Shown here: in pieces, positions 24,932-35,684 of the stretch
How positions within the stretch are numbered: the stretch's first letter is position 1
Layout of the letters: the number at the start of each line of letters is the position of its first letter
Source of the DNA: Nymphaea colorata
Lineage: Eukaryota; Streptophyta; Magnoliopsida; Nymphaeales; Nymphaeaceae
DNA: 64,000 nt
Direction of reading: 5' to 3'
NCBI RefSeq assembly: GCF_008831285.2
Contig: NC_045140.1
Span: 18,722,370-18,786,369 of the forward strand
Translations under genes and position numbers: made by a program
Notes under the pieces: model-generated
What the model was told of the DNA's origin: nothing
Seen by the model: the letters and a program-made list of their open reading frames with translations, nothing else
Databases searched by the model: none

Positions 24932-27135
24932 ATGTATGTAACAAGGCCGCTTTCTCTGTACAAGGACAACCCTGAGGCTTTAGAGATTTTCCCACCGGAG
25001 GGCCCTTACTCTGGGTACCTTCTCATCCAAGATGCTGAAGGAGAAGAGGAGGCAAGGTCCAGCGGGAGTTGGTTGGTGGGGTTGTTCAAAGACACGACCA
25101 GGTGTAGGACACTGCCCTTCCCGCAGGACAAGCTTCTCAAGGTTGAGTATACAAGTGGATCCGGCGAGGACTCCCACACCGTCACGAACAAGACGTTCTT
25201 CATCCCAGTTCTCGGTCAGCCCTTGTCCTCGAACCTCTACTACGTTGTCAAGGCTCAAGGGAAAAACAAAGGGTATCTCAAACTCTCTTACCTTTCCCAT
25301 GTTCGCTTCTTCTTCATTTGTTCTTTTGTGTCTGTTTTTCTATGTTGTGGATAAAAGCTTGTCAAGGCTGACGGAAACACAAAGGGGCCTCTTCAAACTC
25401 TCTTATTGTCCCTACTTTTACGCCCTTTTATGTGCGCTATATCGACAATTTGCACTTCTGATGAAAGAAGTGATTGGTCCCATCTTTTGAGATTTGGCCT
25501 TCAAAAATATTTGTGATCAAATCGCAAACAGGTTGGGTTAAACTGGTCTTATGATGCTGCATTGGCTTTCCATTCAATCTTAAGAAGTGCAACCTGATCA
25601 CATATTTTAGTGGTTGGTGATCCTTTTACAGATTCATAGAGTTGAGATGTATACAGTTCATGTTTGCTCATGATTTTTTTTTTTTCCATCTGGATAAAAC
25701 ATGAGTTTTCTGCAGTAATTCTATGATTCATTTCACTTCCATGAAACAACCATATAAGATAAGGTGCTGTTACCAGCCTGCCTGGCAATAAGTCTTCTTG
25801 GAAGGTTGTGCTTCAACAGTCCTTTAAGAAACAATAAATGAAATGGTTCAGATTGGATTCCGATCGGCTGCAGGGAGACCTGATACGGATTGAATTTCAG
25901 TTCTTTAAGAAACAATGACCTCTATGATTCATTTCACTTCCAACCCAAACATTATAAACTGCATCAGAGGAGATTACTCAACTACTTGGTCTCAATAGTG
26001 TAATTCCTCTTCTTATATAGCTATCAGGTGCCCAACGCAAGTAGTGAATGCCTACTCCCTAGTGTAGTTTTCTTGCCCCTTCTTCATGGACTGGGTATGG
26101 TCCCAATGGTCTTGGACCATGTGACATAAAAGCTTTGAATTTTTAAAAGTTACCTTTGGTGAAATAATAAATTTAGCAACTTTCTAGATACAAGAACTGT
26201 TTTCAGTTGTTGCGTACAAAAATTTTGATTTCATGACAGCTAGTTATCTAGCTTTTCTTTATGATTGTGTAGTTGAATTTTTCAGGTTGGTTCATACTTG
26301 TTCAAGAGAAGAAGATGTGACTACATTCTGCCTCTGTACATGCATAAACGATGTGAAGCCCATTCGTTTCAGTTCCAGTAACATCTACCAGCAGATGAAG
26401 ATAATAAAACGCCAAAATGGAGGCTTTAAGGCTGAATCTACAGTTTCTGATGGTTTTCCTCCCGACTTTCTGCGCGTAAAAGGGTGGCGAGTTCATACTT
26501 CTGACTTGCCGGGAAAGAGGAAACTAGCACATGTTGATGGTCTCAATGTTTGTCTTAGATCAAAGACTCCAGACTTCGACTTTCCAATGTCACAAAAGAG
26601 CTCGAGCACTGTCACCGTGGGAGAGTGGTACTGCCCCTTCCTGTTCATTAGAGAGATTGGTGGTCTGAAGGATCCAGAGAGCCAAATGAAAGAGAGTTTG
26701 TTTTACAGAATGAAACTTGAGCAACAATGGGTGGAAATTTCCAACGCAGAGAATTACCACAGAAGCGTGTATGTGCCAGTGAGGACTAGTTTCAGTAAGG
26801 AGGAGGCATTGATTGGTGATGGCAAATATATGGTCAATGAATCCGATGTGGCAGATGGGATGCTAGTTCTGAGAGGGAGGAATGAATTTGGAACATTAGT
26901 TGGTGTAGGTTTGAGTCAAGAGATCATAGAGAAAATGAGGAATGAGCAAGGGGGAGGACGACAGGAGGAAGATCAAGTGAGTGTGAAGAGGGTGTTTGAA
27001 TGTGAGAACAATGGTTGGACGAAGTTTGGTTGCTATGTTCTGGAGGAAAGATATGTACTGAGGAGGATGGATGGAACTGTAGTGCTCACTTATATATTTA
27101 AAGATCCGCATCAAATCAAACCCAAATGGGAGTGA
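24932..27135 (+). CDS. DUF1262 family protein, copy A
   Basis: Two exons, 24932-25272 and 26286-27135, join through a GT-AG intron (phase 2) to give 396 residues. The product matches the plant-specific DUF1262 family: start MYVTRPLSLY, PPEGPYSGYLLIQD, RTLPFPQDKLL, FIPVLGQPLSSNLYYVVKA in exon 1; a cysteine cluster (TCSREED...CLCTC), IYQQMKI, GFPPDFLR, DFDFPMSQKSS, VGEWYCPFLFI, LEQQW, KFGCYVLEERYVLRRMDG and the family's end PKWE in exon 2. The function is unknown. No signal peptide or membrane segment is evident. Arabidopsis also keeps members in tandem. It heads four tandem copies. A worn repeat of the exon 1 end lies inside the intron at 25361-25387. Confidence 0.93.
25361..25387 (+). repeat. 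Duplicated exon 1 end inside the DUF1262-A intron
   Basis: GTCAAGGCTGACGG...ACAAAGG repeats the coding end of exon 1 (25247-25272), and the following intron bases (CAAACTCTCTTA) are also repeated. The second copy has GGCC where the real donor has GT, so it should not be used as a 5' splice site. The same second copy is found in DUF1262-C (36117-36143), so the local duplication is older than the A/C split. Confidence 0.75.
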
Positions 27136-27849
27136 GACCTTGGAAATTTGGCTATTGTGTAGTTTGTCATGGAAATTCCTGTGTTCTTGTATATTGTGAA
27201 TATGAGAAGTCTTGCATGTAATTTTGTGCCAGAACCATATCGGATAGCTGTTTAGGAGTATAGAAATTATCTATGTCGGATAACCATTAGATAAAAGATA
27301 TACATATAAACGTGTCGTGCTCATGATCTAATGAATCTCCTAGTAGAGTAGAATGACTGCATTTCTGAGTTTGCGGACACAGGATTTCCTGCACTTGGGG
27401 GTTTCTTCACGTAACCTTCTTCAAGCTTCTAGTATGTGAGTTGGAGATAAATGCCATGTAAGCTGATTGCCGTATTTTCCCCATTCAGCTGGTAAACGTC
27501 CAAGCAACTATGGAGTCATTTCTTTCTCCGTTGGTTCCTGCTATTGAACAGATATGTACTAATTAGCTGTAAAATGACAACGTAACTTAGTCTGATTCCC
27601 TTTTATTTGTTTTATTTCTTCTGGATAATTCTTTTGTAACACTATTTAAGCAGCAATGCTTGATGAAATAAAGCAACAGAACCTCATTTCTTCCGCTGTG
27701 CAGAATCTCTTCTCCGTTATATTCTCCTTCCACTATGTTTTCTATCTTTGCTGCTCTGTTCTTTACATTTAGCAACCTATTTCGATGGACTGAGGCCAAC
27801 GATGTAAAACTAGATCCAATTCCGTCTTCAGCTTAATCTTCATAGCACT

Positions 27850-28263
27850 AATTGAAGCTTATGGTCAAGACGCTCTTAGGTCTATGAAGGTATCTGTTTT
27901 CTTCCTGTTTATGGTTCGTGTTTCTCTTAGGTCCATGATCGTATATGTTTTCTTCCTGTTTATGGCCGTGACTCTCTTAGGCCTACGATGGTGTCTATGC
28001 CGGTCATCTTCATCGCAGCGATAATAGAGTCCACTTTCTTTGTTGTCCGCCTTTGCTTTCAGACCATCTATGCCCTACATATTCTTCAGCTGAGCCCTTT
28101 TAAGTTGGATCTGAAGCATAAACGGTGAGCCTTCATTAATCGCAGTTAATGCAAAATTCTGCCCAAGTGATCTATGCCGTTGATGCTCTCGCATCTCCTG
28201 CAATGCTTGTGCCTGGATTTGTCTTCGTCCCTGCTGTATATATTCATCATTGCTGACTTCCAG
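27850..28263 (-). pseudogene. Fragment of the U11/U12-35K last exon
   Basis: On the minus strand this stretch is a decayed copy of the last exon of the gene at 41039-43958. The shared run includes GCCGGTCATCTTCATCGC on the plus strand and continues for over 300 bp with substitutions and small gaps, ending near TGACTTCC. A segment of about 55 bp containing CTCTTAGG(T/C)C is repeated about three times here but occurs once in the gene. There are no upstream exons. It is non-functional and marks where the duplicated block ran into the neighbouring gene. Confidence 0.8.
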
Positions 28264-28344
28264 CTATGTACATATCCTAAGATCTTGAGATGAGAAGATC
28301 ACAATCCTGTGCGTTGCAACAATAAAAGAAAATATTATTTTCCT

Positions 28345-28960
28345 TAAAATTAGCTTGCTGATTTTTCTCTCTCCAATGGTTTAGTGAGAATATCAGCTAG
28401 TTGCAAACATGATGATACGTGATGAACCCAAATTATTCTTTGCTGAATTTTTTTTCTTACAAAGTGACAATCTATTTCTATGTATTTCGTTCTTTCATGA
28501 AAAACCGGATTTGTTAAAATATGCAAAGTTGCTTGATTGTCACAATATAAATCGATTGGTTTATCATGACTCCACCCCAAATCATTAAAGTCATTGCTCG
28601 GTATTCTGCCTCAGCAAAAGATCTTGCAATAATAGACTGTTTTTTTGACTTCCAAGATATAAGACTATTGCCTAAGAACACAATATATCTACTAACTAAT
28701 TTAGTAGTGGTAAGACAACTCGCCCAATCTGAGTAACAGTATTGCACTTGATGATGAAAATATTCCTTTTGTGAAGACTTCAAATACTTTAATTCTCTAA
28801 AGTGTTGCTTTATAGTGTGTAGTGCGTGGCGATTGCATGAACTCACTGAAAACTTGGACTGAATACATTATGTCTGGACGAGTAATAGTTAAATAAATCA
28901 AACGTATATGAAATGAAGCATCAAGTTTTTAAATGAAGCATCAAGTTTTTGGCTCACTCA
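28345..28960 (-). mobile_element. Ty1/copia retrotransposon fossil (RT end and RNase H)
   Basis: The minus strand shows copia-type polyprotein remains: the phrase [22 protein letters not shown], and the RNase H tail DNQATLHI...[17 protein letters not shown] and LADILTKPL. Only the end of the reverse transcriptase and the RNase H portion remain. Gag, integrase and identifiable LTRs are absent. It is clearly broken, with multiple breaks, and moderately old. It abuts the 35K fragment that closes unit A. Confidence 0.85.
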
Positions 28961-29516
28961 TCTTCGTTGTTTCTCTTTGCCTCTGTCTTTTGTCAAATTT
29001 TTGAAACTATAATTTGATCCCTTTCATGAAAATTCTCTAGCTCTGCTTAAGTAGAAATGCCTCTCTCAACGAGATACTAACCAAAGAGCACAAGTCCATG
29101 ATTTCTGTTCATCGTTGTTATGGAAAAAAGCTCCACTACATTGATGTGATCGGTGGCCAAACAAAGAGGAAAAACGCTTGCAGGCAAGCATGCTTGAATC
29201 AAGGTGATGGACTGATGGTTATCAACTTGAGCTAGCTCGATGTAAGATGAGGAAGGAAAATATTTCTGATGATTGCAAACCTGAAATTAAGGAAACCAAA
29301 TGAAATAATGATGTTACTCTCTCTCTCTCTCTTCATTTTCTTTTTTGTTTTTAGGTTAAGCCAAGGCAAGGCTGCCTTCCTAATATCCAAACTTTTTTCC
29401 TTAAAATTTTTGCGACTCCCCTTGTCTTTATATCTATGGATTTCATTATTTAAGAAACTCCCTGGTCAAGTGATGTTGAACCAATCTAATATATCATGTT
29501 TAATTGTTCAAGGCAA
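28961..29516. other. Intergenic, nothing recognised
   Basis: AT-rich DNA with a CT run near 29319-29332. A 20-bp tandem duplication (ATGAAGCATCAAGTTTTT) lies just to the left, at about 28912-28950. Confidence 0.45.
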
Positions 29517-30210
29517 TGTTATTTGTATCGTATGATACGTATCGTATAGGTCTAAAAAACATATACGATATGCTTACGATTCACAATATGCTTGTGTATC
29601 ATAAGTCTATCATTCGTATCGTACGATATGTGCGCTATATCATACGATACGGGCTATACACCCCCATATCGTATGATACGAGGAAAAAATTATTTTTTGC
29701 ATTATGTTTTAAAGATGAACGCTCCTCTCTCTTTCTTTTCTTGTTTCTAAATGCTGCAAGAGACGTGGAAGGGAGAGATTTTGCTCATTTTCATCAAAAA
29801 TCACTAAGGATTCATTGATTTGGGAGAGTCTAGTAGCCAGTGAAGAAGCTTTCTCGTAGTGGGAACGGTGAGAAAAGAAAGTTGGATAAAGAAAATGAAG
29901 ATGATGATGCAGATGATGATGATTATCGTTGAATCATGAAAGATGATAACTATATGTTTTGACTTTTGAACTTATGAATTGTGATGTACTCAAAGCCTAA
30001 TGCTGATGCTAATTATGTTATTTTGAATATCTAATTTCTTATTTTGGAATGTGTTGTTCATATACATTAATGTTCCTTTAAATACATTTTTCTTGATTTT
30101 TTTTGCTTGTTTTTTTTTATTTTTTTATAATTTTTAATATTTTTTAAAAATAAAAAAATAATTTTACGATACGCTACACGTTCAAGGGCAGCAATGATAT
30201 GGAAAGGTAT
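29517..30210 (+). mobile_element. hAT-like non-autonomous DNA transposon remnant
   Basis: The left end (29524-29690) is packed with self-complementary GTATCGTA/TACGATAC motifs, and the right end (30163-30175) has ACGATACGCTACACG. The interior 29840-29932 reads as a short acidic tail (GNGEKRKLDKENEDDDADDDDY then stop), like the C-termini of plant hAT-transposase-like proteins. GCAATG-T/A-TA flanks both ends (29513-29521 and 30190-30198) and could be a target-site duplication. The superfamily call is tentative. Confidence 0.4.
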
Positions 30211-30739
30211 AGTTGTTTTTTATAGGGTACTGGTATGGGAATCCCTTGTTTCTTCCGTTTGTATGAGCTCAAATGGTGGTTTTTTACAAAGTTTCAAAAG
30301 GCTGATTGTTAAGATGTTGGGGGCCAATATTCCACATGGTAATTTGGAAGATGTGATAGTTGAACAATCTAGCTCTTTGCTAATCTAAAACAGACTGTTT
30401 GTTTAGCCCGTAGATCTCCCTCCACTGGTGTCAAATCAATCGGAGACTGTCAGATAAAAGTGCCCAACAGTGATTGCCTCTTTAGTTGATGCAGAATTAG
30501 TGGTAATTGTGTTTGGTGCTTACCATCCCTTGGAAAAGGCTTTAAGCCTTCGCTCATTTTCCCAGCCCCGAGTTCCTGTGCTGCATTGGACTTGGGTCGG
30601 GCAAGGTACACTCGTCAACTAGAATGTCATGATCCTACCATTTGTAGTTCAAGGGTATAGCACCTACATGAAGTGAACCGACAACTTGCCTTCTACTCGC
30701 CCACAGCTGTGTGGTGCCTCTTGAAGCAGCTAAGACAAC
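30211..30739. other. Intergenic, nothing recognised
   Basis: No supported gene. The sequence is not visibly shared with the duplication units. Confidence 0.4.
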
Positions 30740-31736
30740 GCTCATGAATGGTGAAAGGATATGGAAAAGCTGGCCGAGTTTTTTTTACTTCAGTCGAATC
30801 AGCGTTGCCCTCTTACATCTACTGCTTATAGATCTGTCTCCATTTTGTATAATATAGTGTAGGTTCCAACTTCCAAGACTGGTGAAACTAACGAGTGCAG
30901 TTCGATATTTAAATGTCCCGATCGAGATCCAGTACTACAGATTGGTAGTCAGCCCTTTGCATCTGAATTTTAGCTACAACTCCAATTAAATTTAAACCTT
31001 ACTACTGATCGAATCTGAGGGCATTTCAGTGGCATGAAGCAAGCCAGGATCTGACGCTTGCAATGCAAGACGGGCTCAGAAGCAGAGTCAAAGAATTGCT
31101 TTTTTCTTTTTTGGGTGGCGGGGAGTCGAATATATATTTTCCAAATTTATTATGGAGGCCAAATGATGCTTTTCAGAAGTTTTAGAAACTTAAAAATTTT
31201 GAATGTTATAACACGTTTTTTTTTTTTTCGCATTTTCAAAATATCCCGGGGTTGGAGTGTAGCACTGGCCTTCTCTGCTCTGCCCACAAATGAGCTAAGT
31301 CCGTTTATCTTGGCAATTCTGTTGGCAGAGTGGGCTGTTTTCGAATTAGTTTCTTTTTCAAAAGGGCGTGTTTTAAATCTCGTGTTTCCTGCTTCTTTCT
31401 ATGTGCGTCCTGCGTCTGTAGACAATGGGCTTTCTGATGAGAGAAAAATGGGCTGCAAGCAACCGACTGTCAAGGACACGGGATTTTCTTCACCTCTGCA
31501 GGTTGAAGAACCACACCGGAATCTGAGCCGCAAAGAAAAACTCCGGTCCATTTTTATGATCATTGAAAAACAAGGGAATTTTCCGAAACACACCCAAAAG
31601 TTGGTAATATCACGCCCAAGGTGGTCTCAGTGTTATTAAAAACGCACAAGCGAAATAATGATTTGAGCAATCTTATTCTTCTAGATGTGGGAATGTCTTG
31701 ATTAGGTGCCCGGAACACTTTGATTTCATAACAGCT

Positions 31737-32560
31737 ATTCAAGAGAAGAAGATATTGCAACCTTCTGCCTCTGCACATGTATAAACGATGTGAAGCCCAT
31801 CTGTTTCCGTTCCAGCAACATCTACGAGCAGATGAACATAATAAAACGCCCGCGTGGGGGTTTTAAATCAGAATCTACAGTCTCTCATGGTTTTCCTCCC
31901 CACTTTCTGCGCTTCGAACAGTGGGATGTTCACACCTCAGACATGCCAGCAAAAAGGAAACTAGCACATGTTGATGGTCTCAATGTTTATCTTAGATCAA
32001 GGACTCCGGATTTTGATTTTCCAATGTCTCAGAAGAGGTCAAACACTGTCACAGTGGGAGAGTGGTATTGCTCCTTCCTGTTCGTTAGAGGCTGGTGGTC
32101 TGGAAAATCCGGAGAGCCAAATACAGAGAGTTGTTTTACAGAACGAGACTTGAGCAACAATGGTGGAAATCTTCAGCGCTGAGAACTACCACAGAAGCGT
32201 GTATGTACCAGTGAGGACTAGTTTCAGTAAGGAGGAGGCATTGATTAGTGATGGAAAATATATAGTCAATGAATCCAATGTGACAGATGGGATGCTAGTT
32301 CTGAGGGGGAGGAATGAGTTTGGAACAATGGTTGGTGTGGGTTTGAGTGAAGAGATCGTAGAGAGTGAGGAATGGGCAGGGGGGAGGAAGACCGGATGAA
32401 GATCAAGTGAGTGTGAAAAGGGTGTTTGTGAGAACAATGGTTGGGCGAAGTTTGGTTGCTATGTTCTGGAGGAAAGATATGTACAGAAGAGGATGGATGG
32501 AACTGTAGTGCTCACTTATATATTTAGAGTTCGGCATCAAGTCGACCCAAGTGGGAGTGA
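31737..32560 (+). pseudogene. DUF1262 pseudogene, copy B
   Basis: Only the second exon is present. Compared with copy C, about 54 bp covering the intron end, the splice acceptor and the first codons are missing, and there is no exon 1 upstream. The first part reads well (YSREED, CLCTCINDVKP, GFPPHFLR, DFDFPMSQKRS, VGEWYC) until small deletions after CSFLFVR near 32090 shift the frame. The frame shifts again near 32155 and after GLSEEIVE near 32365. The family end is still visible near 32540 (CAAGTGGGAG-like). It cannot encode a DUF1262 protein. Confidence 0.88.
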
Positions 32561-32605
32561 GACGTTGTAAATTTGGTTTTTGTAAAGTTTGTCATAGTAA
32601 TTCCT

Positions 32606-32775
32606 GTGTTCTTGTTTATTGTGCTGATAAAATGGGAATGTATATCAAAATTTGAGGAGAAGAAGTCCTCTACATACAAAAATAAAAATTAGGGACAAAA
32701 AGTCCCCTTATTACAATAACAAACCGCAAAAAAGAAACAAAAAGAGAAAATATACAAGTGTTCTTGTATATTGTG
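32606..32775. mobile_element. Short retroposon-like insertion with 18-bp target duplication
   Basis: A 134-bp segment (32624-32757) interrupts the 3' flank of unit B. It is absent from A and C. It is bounded by GTGTTCTTGT(T/A)TATTGTG at 32606-32623 and 32758-32775, which differ at one base. The insert ends in an A-rich stretch. An 18-bp duplication plus an A-rich end points to LINE-machinery insertion (a SINE or truncated LINE). No tRNA-like head was recognised. Confidence 0.65.
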
Positions 32776-33544
32776 AATATGAGCAGTCTTGCATGTAAGT
32801 TTGTGTCCGAACCATATCGGAAAGCTGTTTTGCTTGTAGAAGTAAGGAAATTATCTATGTCGGATAAGCGTTAAATAAAAGATATACAAGTGAATGTGTT
32901 GTGCTCTTGATCTAATGAATCTCTCACTAAAGTCGAATGCATTTTTTAGTCTGCGGACACTGCACCTTCTGCACTTAGGAGTGAATTTGCTTTTGTAAGG
33001 TGGAAGACAATGATATATTAAAAATATCCTCTCATCTATGCCTTCGTCAATTTAATGTTAAGCTGAAAGGCTTCTCTGTTCTTCACGGAACCTTCTTCGA
33101 TATTCTAGTCTGCTGAGTTGGATATAAATGCCATCTAAGCTGATTGCCGTATCTTCACCATTCAGCTCATAAACCTCCAGGCAACCAGTGGAATCATTTC
33201 TTTCTGCGCTGGTTCCTGCTATCGAACAGAAATACACATGCACTAATTAGTTGTCAAATCGTAAAGTATGTAACTTAGTCTGATTCCCTTTGATTTGTTT
33301 TTATTCTTCTAGGTAGTTCTTTTGCAACACTATTTAAGCAGCAATGCTAGATGAAATAAAGCAACAGAACCTCATTTCTTCCTTCTGCGCAGAATTTTCT
33401 CCTCTGTTCTATTCTTGTTCCACTCTGTTCTATCTTTGCTGCTCCGTTCTTTACATTTAGCAGCCTATTTCGATGGATGGAGGCCAACGATGTAAAAAAA
33501 TCGTGCCGTCTGTCTTCAGCTTATGATTTTCATGATGCTGATTG

Positions 33545-33680
33545 AAGCTTATGGTCATGACTCTCTTAGGTCTATGATGATATCCGTTTTATTCATGTTT
33601 ATGTTCGTGACTTTCTTAGGTTTATGATGGTAGCTATGGCTGTGCCGCTCATCATCATCGCAGCAAAGTGAGTCCACTCT
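33545..33680 (-). pseudogene. Short fragment of the U11/U12-35K last exon
   Basis: The plus strand shows CTCTTAGGTCTATGATG and, further on, a worn GCTCATCATCATCGCAGC and GAGTCCAC, in the order seen at the 3' end of the 35K gene. The CTTAGG-containing segment is present twice. It is much shorter than the unit A fragment, so it was cut later or at a different point. Confidence 0.65.
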
Positions 33681-34414
33681 ATCGTGCAATGGAGCTATCT
33701 ATGAATGGCGCCTAACATGAACAATGACACTTGCTATGAAACGGATCATGGACACCCCTATGCACATGGGTTTTGTCTGTAAAGTCAGGACAAGCTACAA
33801 GGCCTCACTAGACGCGCATAAAAGGCAAACACAGATGATAACACATCAAAACATTACATGAAGAGTTAATATATGCAATGATATGAGCCTACTTGTTACG
33901 GAAAATCTATGATGAAACATTATTATTATGTAAAAGAAGACCTAACTAACTCCTAGCCACCTATACGACTTCATGAATTGCTATGGTAGCATGTTGATAA
34001 TGTGAAGTCTATCGCATAGATAATACATGAAAAACTTTCTCCAAAGATGAAAACAAGGTGGACTAAACATAGGATTTTTGAGAGTCTGAAAATCATTGAA
34101 ATTGAGGTGAACCAAGTAGGAATCCATCCGAAAGACAAGAGGTCCTGATTTAATTAAAAAATGATTCTATGGGAATAGAGACTTAGTTGCATATGATTGT
34201 TTGAAAATTTTGATTGACTCGAGATGGGCAGTAAACCAAATCGGAGCTTCTATCATGGTAACTGGTAAGGTTGAATTTTGTTTTATTGTTAGTTCATTGA
34301 AAGAACTATAATTCTAGGTAAGGTGTGATCTGAATGTTTTGTCCAACTCTAAGCTCGGCAAACTAACCCGCGCCTTATGCGCGTCTATTTGTCTGATCAA
34401 CTGTACCATGCCCA
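33681..34414. other. Intergenic between units B and C
   Basis: AT-rich, without a supported gene or named repeat. Confidence 0.4.
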
Positions 34415-35684
34415 TTGATGCATGAATGGCGAAAGGATATGAAAAAGCTGGCTGACTTTTTTTTTTTTACTCCAATCGAATCAGTGTTGCCGTCTTACAT
34501 CTACTGTTTGTCGTCAGCTCAGCAGCGTTCTTTAAAAATCAATTTGGGGCCCTTTGGAAAATCGTCAAGAGTAGTTATTTCCGACATTATGGACAAAATA
34601 TAGGCTTGATCATGAAAATTTTTCAAAAATATATATGCGTTCGGTTCTCGTATCCTTTTTTTTATGTGTGCCAACATTTTCCATGAAATTCAAATAAATA
34701 AGGGGAGATCAGGCGCGGAGGTAAGGGGTTTTTATTTGGCCTGGGGGAGGAGGAAATATATATTTTTTAAATTTATTATAAGGGCCAAATGGTGTTTTTC
34801 AAAACTCTGAGAAGGGTCAACTTAAAAATTTTGAAAATTATAACATGGTTTTTTTTTTCGAAATATCTTGGGTATGGGGGTCGGCCATGCCCTTCCCTGC
34901 CCATAGATGATAGTTCATTTACCTTCGAATTCTGTTGGCAGAGTGGGCTTTCTTTCCTTTTAGTCACCAAAAAAAAAAATGATGTTACATCCACTTACTA
35001 AAATATACAAGAAACTGAAAACAAAATAAAAAATAAAAAGGATGTCAGGTGTTTTGTGTATTATACCGGGTGCGATAATAACCATGTTGGGAGAGCAAGT
35101 TTTCTTCAAATTCTTTTATTGTTTGACTTAGCCTTGTTTGGTAAATTTTTTTCGTTGGAAAACGACATAATGGAAACATTGTATCATTGACTCAATAATT
35201 TTGTCAATCTAAAAAAGTGGTTAAGATGGTGATGTTGAAAAAGTATCTACCAAAGCCATCAAAACCATGTTGGCTTACTGTGCTTCTATGAAGCTGACGA
35301 GGTTGTAAGTGACAAAACATCCCAACTGAGTCAAAATCAATTTCCCTTATGGATTCCTTGTTTTTTTGGCTGGCCTTCCAATCGGGAGAAGTTACTTGCG
35401 AATGAGGAAAAATACCATGAAATGGAAAGAAAGATGTTCCCGTCGACGTTGCACTACGTGCATGGCGTCACCATGCATTGAAGAAGTAATTTAAAAACGA
35501 TAGCAGATGTCAGCACTCAAGATTGGATACATCATGTGTGACCATATTAGCATAATCTGGTTAAGGTGTTATTAATCTCCCTTTGCCTTTCAAAAAAATT
35601 TAAAGGAGAAGGAGAAAGTTGGTGAGAGGCAGCAAAAGAAGAAGAAGAAGAAGGAGGAGGAGGAGGAGGAGGAGGAGGCCATAT

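Larger units (their letters stand above)
24270..28263 (+). repeat. Segmental duplication unit A
   Basis: Unit A begins with ACTTTGAC...GGGTCAAGTGCAACTA, repeated at 38745 in unit D. It continues through an upstream region also present near 30860-31040 (B) and 38879-39045 (D). It then holds the DUF1262 gene and a 3' flank near 27590-27790 (TATTTAAGCAGCAATGCT and neighbours) that recurs at about 33280-33480 (B) and 38385-38500 (C). It ends in a broken copy of the U11/U12-35K last exon. It is the best-preserved long copy. Confidence 0.8.
30740..33680 (+). repeat. Segmental duplication unit B
   Basis: The start (ATGAATGGTGAAAGGATATG) matches the start of unit C at 34421. The stretch 30870-31040 (ACTGGTGAAACTAAC...) matches units A and D. 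A 31115-31260 segment matches 34745-34890 in C. The DUF1262 pseudogene, the 3' flank and a short 35K piece follow in the same order as in A. B has no exon 1 and is the most decayed unit. Confidence 0.75.

Noticed and set aside
24980-25300. 106-codon minus-strand frame
   Set aside because: Antisense shadow of DUF1262-A exon 1.
35619-35684. Poly-Arg N-terminal extension of DUF1262-C
   Set aside because: The extended frame opens at a TTG, not an ATG, and there is an in-frame TAA at 35601. The Arg run is just the GAA/GGA repeat read as codons.
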